A stretch of DNA of 64,000 nt, taken from assembly GCF_001766235.1 (NCBI RefSeq), contig NZ_CP015164.1, positions 310,001-374,000 of the forward strand, read 5' to 3'. Both the position numbers and the translations under genes were made by a program. The notes beneath the pieces were generated by a model, which ran no database searches, had not been told where the DNA came from, and was given only the letters and a program-made list of their open reading frames with translations. This document shows positions 26,023 through 35,763 of the stretch, piece by piece; within the stretch, counting starts at the first letter, position 1, and every line of letters begins with the position of its first letter. This DNA comes from Acetobacter ascendens. Lineage in GTDB: Bacteria; Pseudomonadota; Alphaproteobacteria; Acetobacterales; Acetobacteraceae.

Positions 26023-26970
26023 GTGCTGAAAGCACAGTTGCACACAAACTGGCGGGATATACCGCCGGAAGCGCACGGCTGTGCGGCAGCGCTTGGTAAT
26101 TTTGATGGTGTGCATCTGGGCCACGCCCATCTGGTTCATTCCACCCACGCAGCGCGGCCAGATCTGCCCTTGGCGGTGGTTACGTTTGAACCCCACCCGC
26201 GCGAACTTTTTCGCCCGCAGGACCCACCATTCCGCCTGAGCCTGCCAGATGAGCGCTTTGCCGCCCTACAGGCGCTAGGTGTGAAGCATGTGTTCCAGAT
26301 TGGGTTTGATGAAGAATTCTCCCGCATGACGGCGGAACGGTTTGTAGAAGACGTGCTGCATGATGCCCTGTGCCTGCGCCACGTTGCCTGCGGGCCAGAT
26401 TTTGCCTTCGGGTATCGGCGCGGGGGCGATGTGACGTTCTTGGCCGAACGCACGGGTGAACTGGGTATGGGCTTTACATCCGTGCCCGCGCTGGCAGATG
26501 CCGCAGGGCCATATTCCTCCACCCGTATCCGGCGGTTGTTGCAGGAAGGGTATCCAGAACGGGCAACGGAAGAACTCGGTCGCCCGTGGTTTATTCGTGG
26601 CCAAGTGCAGCATGGTGATAAACGCGGCCGTTTACTGGGCTTCCCTACAGCTAACATTCCACTTGGGCGGCATTTGGAGCCCGCACGTGGGGTTTACGCC
26701 GTAACGGTGCGCTTACCCGGTGGTTATACACGCCCCGGCGTGGCCAATATTGGCCGCAGGCCCACCATTAACGATGGGCAGGAAAGCCGCGTAGAAGTGA
26801 ACCTGTTTGACTTTGATGGTGATTTGTACGGCCAAACGCTTTCTGTAGCTTTACACAAAATGCTGCGGCCAGAACAGCGCTTTGCCGGGCTGGATGAACT
26901 CAAGGCCCAGATCGCGCAGGATGCGCAGCAGGCGCGCATGGTTCTGAACGCCGAACTGGCTGGCATATAA
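26023..26970 (+). CDS. ribF: Bifunctional riboflavin kinase/FMN adenylyltransferase
   Basis: Makes FMN and then FAD from riboflavin. The N-terminal nucleotidyltransferase domain has LGNFDGVHLGHAHL, VVTFEPHPRE, GPDFAFGYRRGGD and the SSTRIRRLL motif. The C-terminal kinase domain has RGQVQHGDKRGRLLGFPTANI with GVYAV, VANIGRRPT and VEVNLFDFDGDLYG. About 315 residues. The GTG start at 26023 is selected because GGAAGGAG lies 9 nt upstream (26006-26013); a TTG at 25996 would overlap mtnC. Confidence 0.93.
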   Translation: MLKAQLHTNWRDIPPEAHGCAAALGNFDGVHLGHAHLVHSTHAARPDLPLAVVTFEPHPRELFRPQDPPFRLSLPDERFAALQALGVKHVFQIGFDEEFSRMTAERFVEDVLHDALCLRHVACGPDFAFGYRRGGDVTFLAERTGELGMGFTSVPALADAAGPYSSTRIRRLLQEGYPERATEELGRPWFIRGQVQHGDKRGRLLGFPTANIPLGRHLEPARGVYAVTVRLPGGYTRPGVANIGRRPTINDGQESRVEVNLFDFDGDLYGQTLSVALHKMLRPEQRFAGLDELKAQIAQDAQQARMVLNAELAGI

Positions 26971-27009
26971 CCCCCTGTAAAAGTGCGGACAGATAGGGCA
27001 GAATAGAAT

Positions 27010-27112
27010 TTGCGGCCGCAATGTGGCCGTTCATGCTTGACCCTGCGCTTGTCCTTTTTGATAAGAGCCTGAATGCAAGATGGTTTGACCAGCACATGCG
27101 GGGCCAGACCAT
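27010..27112 (+). promoter_or_regulatory. ileS promoter, palindrome and leader hairpin
   Basis: TTGACC (27037-27042) and TGATAA (27059-27064) with a 16-bp spacer form a likely promoter for ileS-lspA-DUF3035. A perfect 12-bp palindrome TTGCGGCCGCAA (27010-27021) sits 15 bp upstream of the -35 box. An imperfect stem, ATGGTTTGACC/GGCCAGACCAT (27080-27090 and 27102-27112), lies in the leader 30 bp before the start codon and lacks a T run. Confidence 0.45.
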
Positions 27113-27142
27113 GAACCCGAACTGAAGTGACATCACCCGCTC

Positions 27143-30058
27143 ATGACCACATCCAGCAGCGACCAGGACACCCAATCCCCCGCCGATCTGTATCGTGATA
27201 CGGTGTTCCTGCCCCGTACATCTTTCCCCATGCGCGGGGGCTTGCCTAAGCAGGAACCTAAATGGCTGGAAAAGTGGGCAGAAACCGGGCTGGATGCGCG
27301 GCTGAAACAGCAGGCGGAAGGGCGGCCCACCTTTACGCTGCATGATGGCCCCCCATATGCCAATGGCCACCTGCACATTGGCCATGCCATGAACAAGATC
27401 AATAAGGATGTGATCAACCGCGCCCATCGTATGTCTGGCTACGGCGTGCGCTACGTGCCGGGTTGGGATTGCCACGGCCTTCCGATTGAATGGAAGGTGG
27501 AAGAAAAATACCGCAAGGCAAAGAAAGACAAGGATTCCGTGCCTGTGCTGGAATTCCGTGCTGAATGCCGTGCCTATGCGGGTGAGTGGCTGAATATCCA
27601 GATGCAGGAATTCCAGCGTCTTGGCGTGCAGGCGGAATGGCAGAACCGCTACGCCACCATGGATTTCTCATCCGAAGCGGCCATTGTGAACGAAATTGGC
27701 AAGTTTCTGCTGAACGGGCGGCTGTATCGTGGCTTGCGCCCCGTGATGTGGAGCCCGGTTGAAAAAACCGCTCTGGCTGAAGCTGAAATCGAATATCACG
27801 ATCATACCTCCACCACTATTTTGGTGGCCTTCCCGGTTGTGCGGGATCCCACGCCAGCCCATGCGCTGGAGGATGTATCTGTTGTCATCTGGACCACCAC
27901 ACCGTGGACCATTCCCGGCAACCGCGCTTTGGCCTACGGGCCGGAAATCACCTACGTGGTGCTGCGGGTAGATGAAACGGGTGAGGGCGCATTGCTTGAA
28001 CCCGGCGCAAAGGTGCTGGTGGCCGAAGCGTTGGTAGATGCCTTCTGTCAGGAAGCTCACGTTACTGCGCACCATATCCTCTACACCCTGCCGGGCAGCG
28101 CGCTGAAAGGGGCTGTGTGCGCCCATCCGCTGCGTGGTGCCGGGTATGATTTTGATGTGCCGATGCTGCCGGGTGAATTTGTGACCACCGAGGCTGGCAC
28201 CGGCCTTGTGCACATGGCGCCTTCTCATGGTGAGGATGACTTCCAGCTTTGCCGCATGTACGGCGTGGAAGTGCCCGAAGTGGTGCAGGCCGATGGCACA
28301 TATGCCCCGTGGGTGGCGGGCTTTGCAGGCACGCATGTGTTCAAAGCGGCAGATGTTGTGTGCTCCACGCTGGAAGCCGTGATGGAACATGCCAACGCCA
28401 ACGGCACAGCTCCGGCTGGGCTGGTGGGGCGTGGTGAAATTGTACATTCCTACCCCCATTCATGGCGTTCCCGCGCTCCGGTTATCTATCGTGCCACGCC
28501 GCAATGGTTCATCCGTATGGATGGTGAAGATTCACTGCGTGAAAAAGCCCTCAAAGCGCTGGAAGACGTTACCTTCGTGCCCGCACAGGCACGCAACCGT
28601 CTGACATCCATGATCCGCACGCGCCCAGACTGGTGCATTAGCCGCCAGCGTGCATGGGGCGTGCCCATTGCCGTGTTTGTTGAAAAACGCACCGGCGAAG
28701 TGCTGCGTGATGCCGATGTGATGCAGCGCGTGGTGGATGCGTTTAAGGAAGAAGGGGCTGATGCTTGGTATAGCTCTGAACCAGCACGCTTCCTCGGCCC
28801 GGATCGGAATCCAGATGACTACGATCAGGTGTTCGATATCGTGGATGTGTGGTTCGAAAGTGGCTCCACCCACGCCTTCGTGCTGGGCCAGCCGGGGCTG
28901 AACTTCCCTGCTGATCTGTATCTGGAAGGTTCGGACCAGCATCGTGGCTGGTTCCAGTCTTCCCTGCTGGAAAGCGTGGGCACGCGTGGTGTTTCACCCT
29001 ACAAGGCGGTTGTTACCAATGGTTTTGTTCTGGATGAACAGGGCCGCAAGATGTCCAAATCCCTCGGTAACGTGATTGCCCCGCAGGATGTGAACGACAG
29101 CTTGGGTGCAGACGTGCTGCGCCTATGGGTGGTGAACTCCGATACCAATGATGATTTGCGCATTGGTAAGGAAATTCTCAAACAGCAGGGTGAACTGTAT
29201 CGCCGCCTGCGCAATACGCTGCGTTGGCTGCTGGGTGCGCTGGATGGCTACACAGAAGCAGAAGCCGTGCCTTATGCCGAACTGCCAGAGCTGGAGCGCT
29301 GGGTTCTGCATCGCCTCACAGAACTGGGTGGGTTGATTGCCCGCGCGGTGGAAACGCATGAATGGGTAGGTGTGTATCCGGCCCTGCATGGATTCTGCAC
29401 TACGGATCTGTCTGCTTTCTACTTCGATATCCGTAAGGATGCGTTGTATTGCGATGCGCCTGCCAACCCCACACGTCGCGCAGCCCGCACGGTGCTGGAT
29501 ATCCTGCACCGGTGCCTGACAACGTGGTTGGCCCCTGTGCTGGTGTTTACGGCAGAAGAAGCATGGACATCCCGTTTTGGGCCAGACCAGAGCGTGCATG
29601 AACAGGCCTTCCCTGAACTGCCTGCAGAATGGAATGATCCGGCATTGGATGAACGCTGGGCGCGTATTCGTTCCGTGCGGCGTATCATCACTACGGAAAT
29701 TGAAGGTGCACGGCGCGAAGGCACCATTGGTTCTTCCCTTCAGGCGCAGGTTGAACTGACGTTCTCTGAAGAAGAAGCCGCACTGTTTGCCGGTGTAAAC
29801 TGGAGCGAACTGGCCATTGTCTCTCACGTGGATGTGGTGGTGGACCCCACGTCTTCCTCTATTTACGTGGAAGGGGATGAAGGCGGCACGCTGCACGGTG
29901 CTCCGGTTGTGCAAGTTGCGGATGGTGAAAAATGTGTGCGTTGCTGGAAGGTTCTGCCAGAAACCGGCACGCGGGATGATTACGCCGGCCTGTGCCTGCG
30001 TTGCACCGATGTGGTGGAACAACAGGGTGGCCCGCGCACAGGGCAGGAGGGCGCGTGA
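27143..30058 (+). CDS. ileS: Isoleucyl-tRNA synthetase
   Basis: Class I aminoacyl-tRNA synthetase of 971 residues. The HIGH motif is in ANGHLHIGHAMNK, the KMSKS motif in RKMSKSLGNV, and WDCHGLPIEWKVE is typical. The CP1 editing domain includes TTTPWTIPGN and GTGLVHMAPSHGEDD. A C-terminal zinc-finger-like end (CVRCWKVLPE, then CLRCTDVV) is the bacterial long form. The lspA start overlaps its stop as GTGA, as in many proteobacteria. Confidence 0.97.
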   Translation: MTTSSSDQDTQSPADLYRDTVFLPRTSFPMRGGLPKQEPKWLEKWAETGLDARLKQQAEGRPTFTLHDGPPYANGHLHIGHAMNKINKDVINRAHRMSGYGVRYVPGWDCHGLPIEWKVEEKYRKAKKDKDSVPVLEFRAECRAYAGEWLNIQMQEFQRLGVQAEWQNRYATMDFSSEAAIVNEIGKFLLNGRLYRGLRPVMWSPVEKTALAEAEIEYHDHTSTTILVAFPVVRDPTPAHALEDVSVVIWTTTPWTIPGNRALAYGPEITYVVLRVDETGEGALLEPGAKVLVAEALVDAFCQEAHVTAHHILYTLPGSALKGAVCAHPLRGAGYDFDVPMLPGEFVTTEAGTGLVHMAPSHGEDDFQLCRMYGVEVPEVVQADGTYAPWVAGFAGTHVFKAADVVCSTLEAVMEHANANGTAPAGLVGRGEIVHSYPHSWRSRAPVIYRATPQWFIRMDGEDSLREKALKALEDVTFVPAQARNRLTSMIRTRPDWCISRQRAWGVPIAVFVEKRTGEVLRDADVMQRVVDAFKEEGADAWYSSEPARFLGPDRNPDDYDQVFDIVDVWFESGSTHAFVLGQPGLNFPADLYLEGSDQHRGWFQSSLLESVGTRGVSPYKAVVTNGFVLDEQGRKMSKSLGNVIAPQDVNDSLGADVLRLWVVNSDTNDDLRIGKEILKQQGELYRRLRNTLRWLLGALDGYTEAEAVPYAELPELERWVLHRLTELGGLIARAVETHEWVGVYPALHGFCTTDLSAFYFDIRKDALYCDAPANPTRRAARTVLDILHRCLTTWLAPVLVFTAEEAWTSRFGPDQSVHEQAFPELPAEWNDPALDERWARIRSVRRIITTEIEGARREGTIGSSLQAQVELTFSEEEAALFAGVNWSELAIVSHVDVVVDPTSSSIYVEGDEGGTLHGAPVVQVADGEKCVRCWKVLPETGTRDDYAGLCLRCTDVVEQQGGPRTGQEGA

Positions 30059-30570
30059 GTTCTCGCCCCTTCATGCTGCGTCCGGCAGGCCTTGGCCTGC
30101 TGATGCTGATGCTTACTCTTTCAGCAGATCAGCTAAGTAAATACTGGATTCTGTATGGGCTGGATCTGCCCGCACGGAGTTCTGTTAAAGTGCTGCCGTT
30201 TCTTAACTTCACTATGGTATGGAACCACGCCGTTACTTTTGGCATGTTTGGCGGCCTAGGCGGGGCGGGGCGGATTGTGTTTTCCGCCATTGCGCTGGCC
30301 GTGGCCTGCTGCCTTCTGGTATGGATTTTTCGCACCCACAGCAAACTTACCGCTGCGTGTGTTGGGGCCATTACCGGTGGGGCCATTGGCAACGTAATGG
30401 ACCGTGTGCGCTATGGGGCCGTGGTGGATTTTCTGCATGCCCATGCTTTTGGGTGGTCATGGTATGTATTCAACGTGGCAGATTCCGCTATAGTATGCGC
30501 CGTATGCATGCTGCTGGTGCAGAACTTTCTGGCAGGCGGGCAGCAACAAGACAACGTAAAAACCGGGTAA
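30055..30570 (+). CDS. lspA: Lipoprotein signal peptidase
   Basis: Signal peptidase II, an inner-membrane aspartyl protease that cleaves prolipoproteins before the lipid-modified Cys. About 171 residues, four transmembrane helices. The catalytic Asp residues are in IGNVMDRVRYGAVVDF and FNVADSAI. QLSKYW and the Asn-containing MVWNHAVTFGMF segment are also typical. The GTG start at 30055 overlaps the ileS stop and has AGGAGG 4 nt upstream (30045-30050). Its clients in this window include the lipoproteins at 17673, 23259, 30619 and 38822. Confidence 0.93.
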   Translation: MSSRPFMLRPAGLGLLMLMLTLSADQLSKYWILYGLDLPARSSVKVLPFLNFTMVWNHAVTFGMFGGLGGAGRIVFSAIALAVACCLLVWIFRTHSKLTAACVGAITGGAIGNVMDRVRYGAVVDFLHAHAFGWSWYVFNVADSAIVCAVCMLLVQNFLAGGQQQDNVKTG

Positions 30571-30597
30571 CCCCCAAAGGGCTGGGTGTTTTTTTTC
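30566..30597 (+). terminator. Possible terminator or attenuator after lspA
   Basis: AACCC-CC and GG-GCT-GGGT can form a short bulged stem, followed by eight T residues (30589-30596). It lies between lspA and the DUF3035 gene, so it may reduce rather than stop read-through. The stem is weak. Confidence 0.35.
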
Positions 30598-30618
30598 AGG
30601 ATGAGTGGAAGGCAGACG

Positions 30619-31149
30619 ATGGCGCGCCGTGTTTCGACACTGATTTCTCCGCTGCTGCTTCTTGGCGGCTGCTTTTTGCTAAGTGGCTGCTCAGGGAACG
30701 AAGCCGCCCGTGCTTTCGGGCTGGAACGCAGCCTGCCGGATGAATACACGGTTACAACCCGTGCCCCGCTTTCCATGCCGCCATCAGATGAGCTGGTAAA
30801 GCCATCAAAGGGTGATGACCACCGGCAGGATGAAAGTGAACGCCTACAGGCGCTGGAAACACTTTCCCCCGATGTGGCGCTGCGTGGCACAAACGGTGAT
30901 ACCAGTGAAGGCCAGACCATTTTGGTGAATGAGGCCACAGAGGCATCAGATGCGCCAGACCGGGGTGAGCTGGGTGAAGCCGGTTCGGGCTTCGTGCAGG
31001 AACTGATGTTCTGGAAAGGTGGCAAGGCCGGGGGCGTGGTGGATGCGGATGGAGAAAACCGTCGCCTGAAAACCAATGCCGCTTTGGGCAACTCGCCCAC
31101 CAAAGGCGTTACGCCTACACAGCACCCCAAAGGTTCCGGTCTGTTCTGA
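30619..31149 (+). CDS. DUF3035 family lipoprotein
   Basis: About 176 residues. The signal peptide ends in a lipobox (FLLSGC), and the family core AFGLERSLPDEYTVTTRAPL with SMPPS follows directly, the diagnostic pattern of DUF3035 (alphaproteobacterial, function unknown). The rest is acidic and low in structure. The start at 30619 is chosen because GGAAGG lies 6 nt upstream; earlier Met codons at 30586 and 30601 would add a polar extension before the signal peptide. It sits between lspA and mutL. Confidence 0.8.
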   Translation: MARRVSTLISPLLLLGGCFLLSGCSGNEAARAFGLERSLPDEYTVTTRAPLSMPPSDELVKPSKGDDHRQDESERLQALETLSPDVALRGTNGDTSEGQTILVNEATEASDAPDRGELGEAGSGFVQELMFWKGGKAGGVVDADGENRRLKTNAALGNSPTKGVTPTQHPKGSGLF

Positions 31150-31166
31150 TCGGAAAGGTCTGACGC

Positions 31167-33107
31167 ATGTCCGACCTATTTGCTAAACCCGGTATGGATA
31201 CAAACCAGCCTGCAACGCCGGCCCATGTGCGGCGGTTGCCAGAGGTTATTGTTAACCGCATTGCTGCGGGTGAGGTGATAGAACGCCCTGCTGCAGCGGT
31301 GAAGGAACTGGTTGAAAACGCCATAGATGCAGGTGCCCGCAGGCTGGAGGTTTCTCTGGCAGGTGGGGGTGTGGACCGCATTATCGTTACGGATGATGGT
31401 GGGGGCATGTCAGCCGATGATCTGGCTTTGGCGGTAGATCGGCATTGCACATCCAAACTGCGCGATGAAACATTGGTGCATATCAGCACGCTTGGTTTTC
31501 GGGGGGAGGCTCTGCCTTCAATCGGGGCGGCAGCGCGGCTGTGCATTACCTCTCGCCCAAAAGGGGAAAGTGGTGCGTGGCGGATTAGGGTAGAAGGGGG
31601 CAAGGTCTCCCCCGTTGAACCCGCAGCCGGTGCGCCGGGCACCAGCGTAGTGGTGGAAGATCTGTTTTTTGCCACCCCCGCCCGCCGTAAGTTTCTGAAA
31701 AGCGCGCGTGTGGAAGGCCGGCACGCTGAAAACGTGGTGCGGCGTCTGGCCTTGGCTGTGCCGCAAACGGCTTTCCGGTTTGTGCTGGATGAGCGCGTGC
31801 TGTTTGATCTACCCGCGCAGGATATGGCCGCCCGTTCTGCTGCTCTGCTGGATGCCAGCGAGGCTGATGGTTTTTTAGAAATTGCAGGTGAGCGCGATGG
31901 TATGACCCTAAGCGGGTTTATCTGCCCGCCATCGGTTCATCGTTCCACGGCTAATGGGCAGTTCATGCTGGTGAATGGTCGCCCCGTGGTGGATCCGGTG
32001 CTTAAAACCGCCGTGCGCGTGGCCTATAGACGCGTGATCGAGCCCGGCAGGCACCCTGTTGTGGCACTTACGCTCACAGTGCCGCCTGACCGAGTGGATG
32101 TAAATGTGCATCCAGCCAAAACAGAACTGCGCTTTGCGGATGAAGCCAGCGTGCGTTCCTTGGTTATTGGCACCATTCAGCGTGCGTTAGAGCATGGGGC
32201 TGGTAGCGTGGGCGTGCGGCCTGTTCTGTCCTCTGCACCACGGCAGGCACGTATTTGGTATCCGCCAGAAAAAGAGGCAGCACCGCCGGTTCCTGCTCCT
32301 GCGTTCCATGCCCCCACGCCAGAGGGTGTGCGTTTTGCAGAAGGCCGCTTGCAGTTTGGTGATGCCCCGGCAGCCAGAACTTTGCCGCCTGTTGCCATGC
32401 CTTCATCCGGTGCGGGGTGGGATGCTCCAGCAGTCAACACCGCAGCCCCCACGCAGGCTATGCCAACCTATGTGGCGGATGGAGCATCTGCGCAGCCAGT
32501 AGCGGCGGATCACCCCTTGGGTGCGGCGATCGCACAGGTGTTGGATACATATATTCTGGCCGTAGCCGCAGATGGCAGCTTGGTGCTGGTAGATCAGCAC
32601 GCAGCGCATGAACGGCTCACGCATGAGCGTTTGCGGGCGCAGTTTTTAAGTGGGCATGTGCAGGCGCAGCGTTTGCTGGTGCCCGATGTGGTGGATCTGC
32701 CCCGCGTGCAAGTGGAACTGCTGTTGGCACGCCAGCCCACGCTGGAAAAACTGGGTGTGGAAATAGAAGCCTTTGGCGGCGACTCCGTTTTGGTACGTGC
32801 CTTGCCCGCCATGCTGCGCAGCAGTGATGCTGTAAACCTACTGCGTGATCTGGCTGAAGAGCTGGAAGCGGATGAAAACGGTGCACCGGATGAAATGGCA
32901 GCGCTTGATGGGCGGCTGGATGCTGTAATTGCCCGCATGGCCTGCCACGGCAGTATTCGGGCCGGGCGCAGGCTGAGCGTGGAAGAAATGAACGCGCTGC
33001 TCCGCCAGATGGAAGAAACACCCCGTGCAGGCACATGCTCACACGGGCGGCCAACGTGGCTGAAGCTTAGCAAGGCCGATCTCGAAAAGTTGTTTGGCCG
33101 CCGTTAA
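31167..33107 (+). CDS. mutL: DNA mismatch repair protein MutL
   Basis: GHKL ATPase of 646 residues that links MutS recognition to strand removal. The N-terminal ATPase motifs are VNRIAAGEVIERPAAAVKELVEN, DDGGGM and GFRGEALPSIGA. The C-terminal domain retains the nuclease signature DQHAAHERLTHE (DQHAxxExxxxE), ACHGSIRAG and CSHGRPT. This predicts a nicking MutL, as in bacteria without the MutH strand-marking route. The middle (about residues 340-440) is a Pro/Ala-rich linker. AAAGG precedes the start. Confidence 0.95.
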   Translation: MSDLFAKPGMDTNQPATPAHVRRLPEVIVNRIAAGEVIERPAAAVKELVENAIDAGARRLEVSLAGGGVDRIIVTDDGGGMSADDLALAVDRHCTSKLRDETLVHISTLGFRGEALPSIGAAARLCITSRPKGESGAWRIRVEGGKVSPVEPAAGAPGTSVVVEDLFFATPARRKFLKSARVEGRHAENVVRRLALAVPQTAFRFVLDERVLFDLPAQDMAARSAALLDASEADGFLEIAGERDGMTLSGFICPPSVHRSTANGQFMLVNGRPVVDPVLKTAVRVAYRRVIEPGRHPVVALTLTVPPDRVDVNVHPAKTELRFADEASVRSLVIGTIQRALEHGAGSVGVRPVLSSAPRQARIWYPPEKEAAPPVPAPAFHAPTPEGVRFAEGRLQFGDAPAARTLPPVAMPSSGAGWDAPAVNTAAPTQAMPTYVADGASAQPVAADHPLGAAIAQVLDTYILAVAADGSLVLVDQHAAHERLTHERLRAQFLSGHVQAQRLLVPDVVDLPRVQVELLLARQPTLEKLGVEIEAFGGDSVLVRALPAMLRSSDAVNLLRDLAEELEADENGAPDEMAALDGRLDAVIARMACHGSIRAGRRLSVEEMNALLRQMEETPRAGTCSHGRPTWLKLSKADLEKLFGRR

Positions 33108-33225
33108 GGATATGGCTGTTCTGCGTGGTGTGATCGGCTGAACGTGAACGGCTACCTGCTGGTATCAGCCAGTAAAAAAGAGCAGGTTTGCAGCATCTTC
33201 ATATAACCTGAATGGTGGTGATGCC

Positions 33226-34743
33226 GTGCAGCCCATCCTGCTTTCGCTCATAACCTATCTTCCTCTTGTTGCGGCGCTGGTGGCATTTTTTGCCCCTGGC
33301 AGGCCAGAACAGCAGGATAGTACAGCCCGATGGGTTGGGCTGTGGAGCAGCCTGATTACCCTTGGCCTTAGCGTGCTGATGTGGCTGGAGTTTGATCCTA
33401 CCCAGCCCGGCCTACAATTTGAAACACGCCTGCGCTGGATGGGGGATTACGGTATTTCCTACCATACGGGGGTGGATGGCATCAGCTTGGTGTTTATTCT
33501 GCTTACGGCGTTTCTTACCCCGCTGGCGTTGGGGGCAGGTTGGCGCAGCATGCAAACACAGGGGCGGCAGTTTGTGGCCGCCATGCTGGCGTTGGAAACA
33601 GCTTTGTTCGGCCTGTTTTCCGCACAGGATATGCTGCTGTTTTACGTGTTTTACGAAGCAACGCTTATTCCCGGTAGCCTGATGATAGGCGTTTGGGGTG
33701 GGCCAAAGCGCGTTTGGGCTTCACTTCAGTTCTTTCTGTTTACGTTTGGTGGCTCGTTGTTCATGTTGGTGGGGCTTATCATCATGTGGCTGCAAACGGG
33801 CACCACGGATATTCCGGCCTTAATGCATGCAGGATTCTCCCAGCCCTTGCAGGGGTGGTTGTTGCTGGCCTTTTTGTTGGCCTTTGGGGTCAAACTGCCG
33901 CTGTTTCCGCTGCACGCGTGGCTGCCCGATGCGTATTCCGAGGCCCCAACACCGGCTTCAGCCATGCTTTCTGGCGTGCTTTCCAAAACCGGCGCTTACG
34001 GGCTGTTGCGTTTTGGGGTGCTGATGTTCCCCGATGCGGTGCGGCTGTTTGCGCCCTATGTGCTGGCCCTTGGGGTTGTGGCCATTATTTACGCGGCTTT
34101 TGTGGCCTTTGCCCAAACAGACATGAAGCGCGTGATTGCGTATTCCTCCTTTTCCCACATGGGCATGATTGCCGTGGGGCTGTTTACGCTGACAGCGGAA
34201 GGTATTGATGGTGCAATTTTCCAGATGCTCTCGCACGGGGTGGTGATTGCAGCGCTCTTCTTCTGCGTGGCAGCGGTGGCGTGGCGGGCCGAAACGCAGC
34301 AGATTGATGCACTGGGTGGCGTTGCGCGCCAGATGCCGGTGCTGGCTTTGTTGGCTATGCTGTTTACCATGGCCAATGTGGGGCTGCCGGGCACGGGGTC
34401 CTTTGTTGGGGAATTGCTGGTACTTATGGGCGCTGTGCATGTGTCCTTCTGGGTGGCGCTGCTGGCAGGTAGCACCATGATTATGGGCGCAGTTTACATG
34501 CTCTCATTCTATCGGCGGGCGTTGTTTGGCGGCGTAAAAGGCACGGTTAGCCTACTGCGAGATCTAACTGCCGCAGAAATTGCCGTGCTGGCCCCGCTGG
34601 CTATTGTAACGTTGTGGATGGGAGTGCATCCGGGCAGTTTTACCCGGTTGTTTGACCCCGTCATCATGCAGGCCATACACGGCAGCGCGGCCAATGTAGC
34701 TTCGGCTTCTGGCCATGCTGTTCTGCATGTGGCAGCCCGCTAA
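33226..34743 (+). CDS. nuoM: NADH-quinone oxidoreductase chain M-type antiporter subunit
   Basis: 505 residues, about 14 transmembrane helices. It belongs to the proton-pumping ND4/NuoM family: GVDGISLVFILLT, the key Glu in YVFYEATLIPG, GVWGG, the channel Lys in FGVKLPLFPLHAWLPDAYSEAPT and SKTGAYGLLRFG, and the distal Glu in GTGSFVGELLVL. All these coupling residues are present. It stands alone: the flanking genes are mutL and an EamA exporter, and no other nuo gene is in the window. The GTG start at 33226 has only a weak GGTGG site. Confidence 0.85.
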   Translation: MQPILLSLITYLPLVAALVAFFAPGRPEQQDSTARWVGLWSSLITLGLSVLMWLEFDPTQPGLQFETRLRWMGDYGISYHTGVDGISLVFILLTAFLTPLALGAGWRSMQTQGRQFVAAMLALETALFGLFSAQDMLLFYVFYEATLIPGSLMIGVWGGPKRVWASLQFFLFTFGGSLFMLVGLIIMWLQTGTTDIPALMHAGFSQPLQGWLLLAFLLAFGVKLPLFPLHAWLPDAYSEAPTPASAMLSGVLSKTGAYGLLRFGVLMFPDAVRLFAPYVLALGVVAIIYAAFVAFAQTDMKRVIAYSSFSHMGMIAVGLFTLTAEGIDGAIFQMLSHGVVIAALFFCVAAVAWRAETQQIDALGGVARQMPVLALLAMLFTMANVGLPGTGSFVGELLVLMGAVHVSFWVALLAGSTMIMGAVYMLSFYRRALFGGVKGTVSLLRDLTAAEIAVLAPLAIVTLWMGVHPGSFTRLFDPVIMQAIHGSAANVASASGHAVLHVAAR

Positions 34744-34767
34744 CAGGGCTTGAAAGCTCAGATTTTT

Positions 34768-35700
34768 CTAGTTGGGCAGTTCTGGCACATCCTGTGCTGG
34801 AGCTGCCTTTCGTTTTGATGTGTCGGGGCTAAGAATAATCCCAGCCGAGGCCGCAACTACGCATAAAATTCCACAGAGCTGAAGGGGAGATGGCGTTTCG
34901 TGCAGGATAACCGCGCCAGCCACCGTGGCGCATACGGGTTCCAGACTGCTGAGCATGCCAATATCGCGGGCGTTCAGGTTCTGCATGGCCAGCATTTCCA
35001 GAGAATAGGGCAGGGCGGAAGAACAGAACGCCACCAATACGCCCAGCCCCAACATGGCAGGGGCTGAAAAGCCGATAACCAGTGCAGGCACAAAGCAGGG
35101 CAAAAACACAACGCACGCCCCGCATGCCATGCCCAGTGCGCAGGCATGTGCCCCCGGCACTTTGCCAGCCACACGTTGCCCGAACAGAATGTAAAGCGCC
35201 CAGCAGAGTGCGGCCAACAGGGCAAACCCTACACCTGTAAAATCGGTTTTGGTGGATGCAGATGGGTTAAGCACCAGTGCCAACCCCAGCACGGTAAGCA
35301 GAATCCAGCCAATATCAGCCAGCTTGCGAGAGCCCACAAAAGCCACAACAAGCGGGCCAATAAATTCCAACGTTACGGTTGTGCCCAGCGGAATGTGTTG
35401 GAGTGCCAGATAGAAGCAGAGGTTCATGCCTGTCATGGCCAATCCGTAAGGGATGACCAGCCGCAGAACAGGAACGGACAGAAATCCCCAGCTCCTAAAA
35501 AACGGCACCAGCATAAAGGCTGCCAGGCAAACACGCAGGCCCACCACCCCAGATGTGCCAAACACCGGGAAAATGGATTTGGCGAGGGAGGAGCCAAACT
35601 GAATGCACACCATGCTGGTTAACAAATAAGACAGAGCCAGCAGGCGTGTGCGAAGGGGCAGGGCAGTAAAAGTGGAAGATGGGGCTGCTGTCATGCACAC
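34768..35700 (-). CDS. EamA/RhtA-type exporter
   Basis: Inner-membrane transporter of about 310 residues with ten predicted helices in two EamA repeats. Segments such as LRVCLAAFMLVPFF, GMNLCFYLALQHIPLGTTVTLEFIGPL, the second-repeat ALLAALCWALYILFGQRV and LPYSLEMLAMQNLNARDIGMLSSLEPV resemble the threonine/homoserine exporter RhtA. The true substrate is unknown. Start at 35700 or two codons later. It converges on nuoM with 24 bp between stops. Confidence 0.82.
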   Translation of the reverse strand: MCMTAAPSSTFTALPLRTRLLALSYLLTSMVCIQFGSSLAKSIFPVFGTSGVVGLRVCLAAFMLVPFFRSWGFLSVPVLRLVIPYGLAMTGMNLCFYLALQHIPLGTTVTLEFIGPLVVAFVGSRKLADIGWILLTVLGLALVLNPSASTKTDFTGVGFALLAALCWALYILFGQRVAGKVPGAHACALGMACGACVVFLPCFVPALVIGFSAPAMLGLGVLVAFCSSALPYSLEMLAMQNLNARDIGMLSSLEPVCATVAGAVILHETPSPLQLCGILCVVAASAGIILSPDTSKRKAAPAQDVPELPN

Positions 35701-35763
35701 CCATCTAGAGGCAGATACGCAAGCCCTATGCCGCCCAGCCCATCTGCCGCGTTGGAGAGCGGG

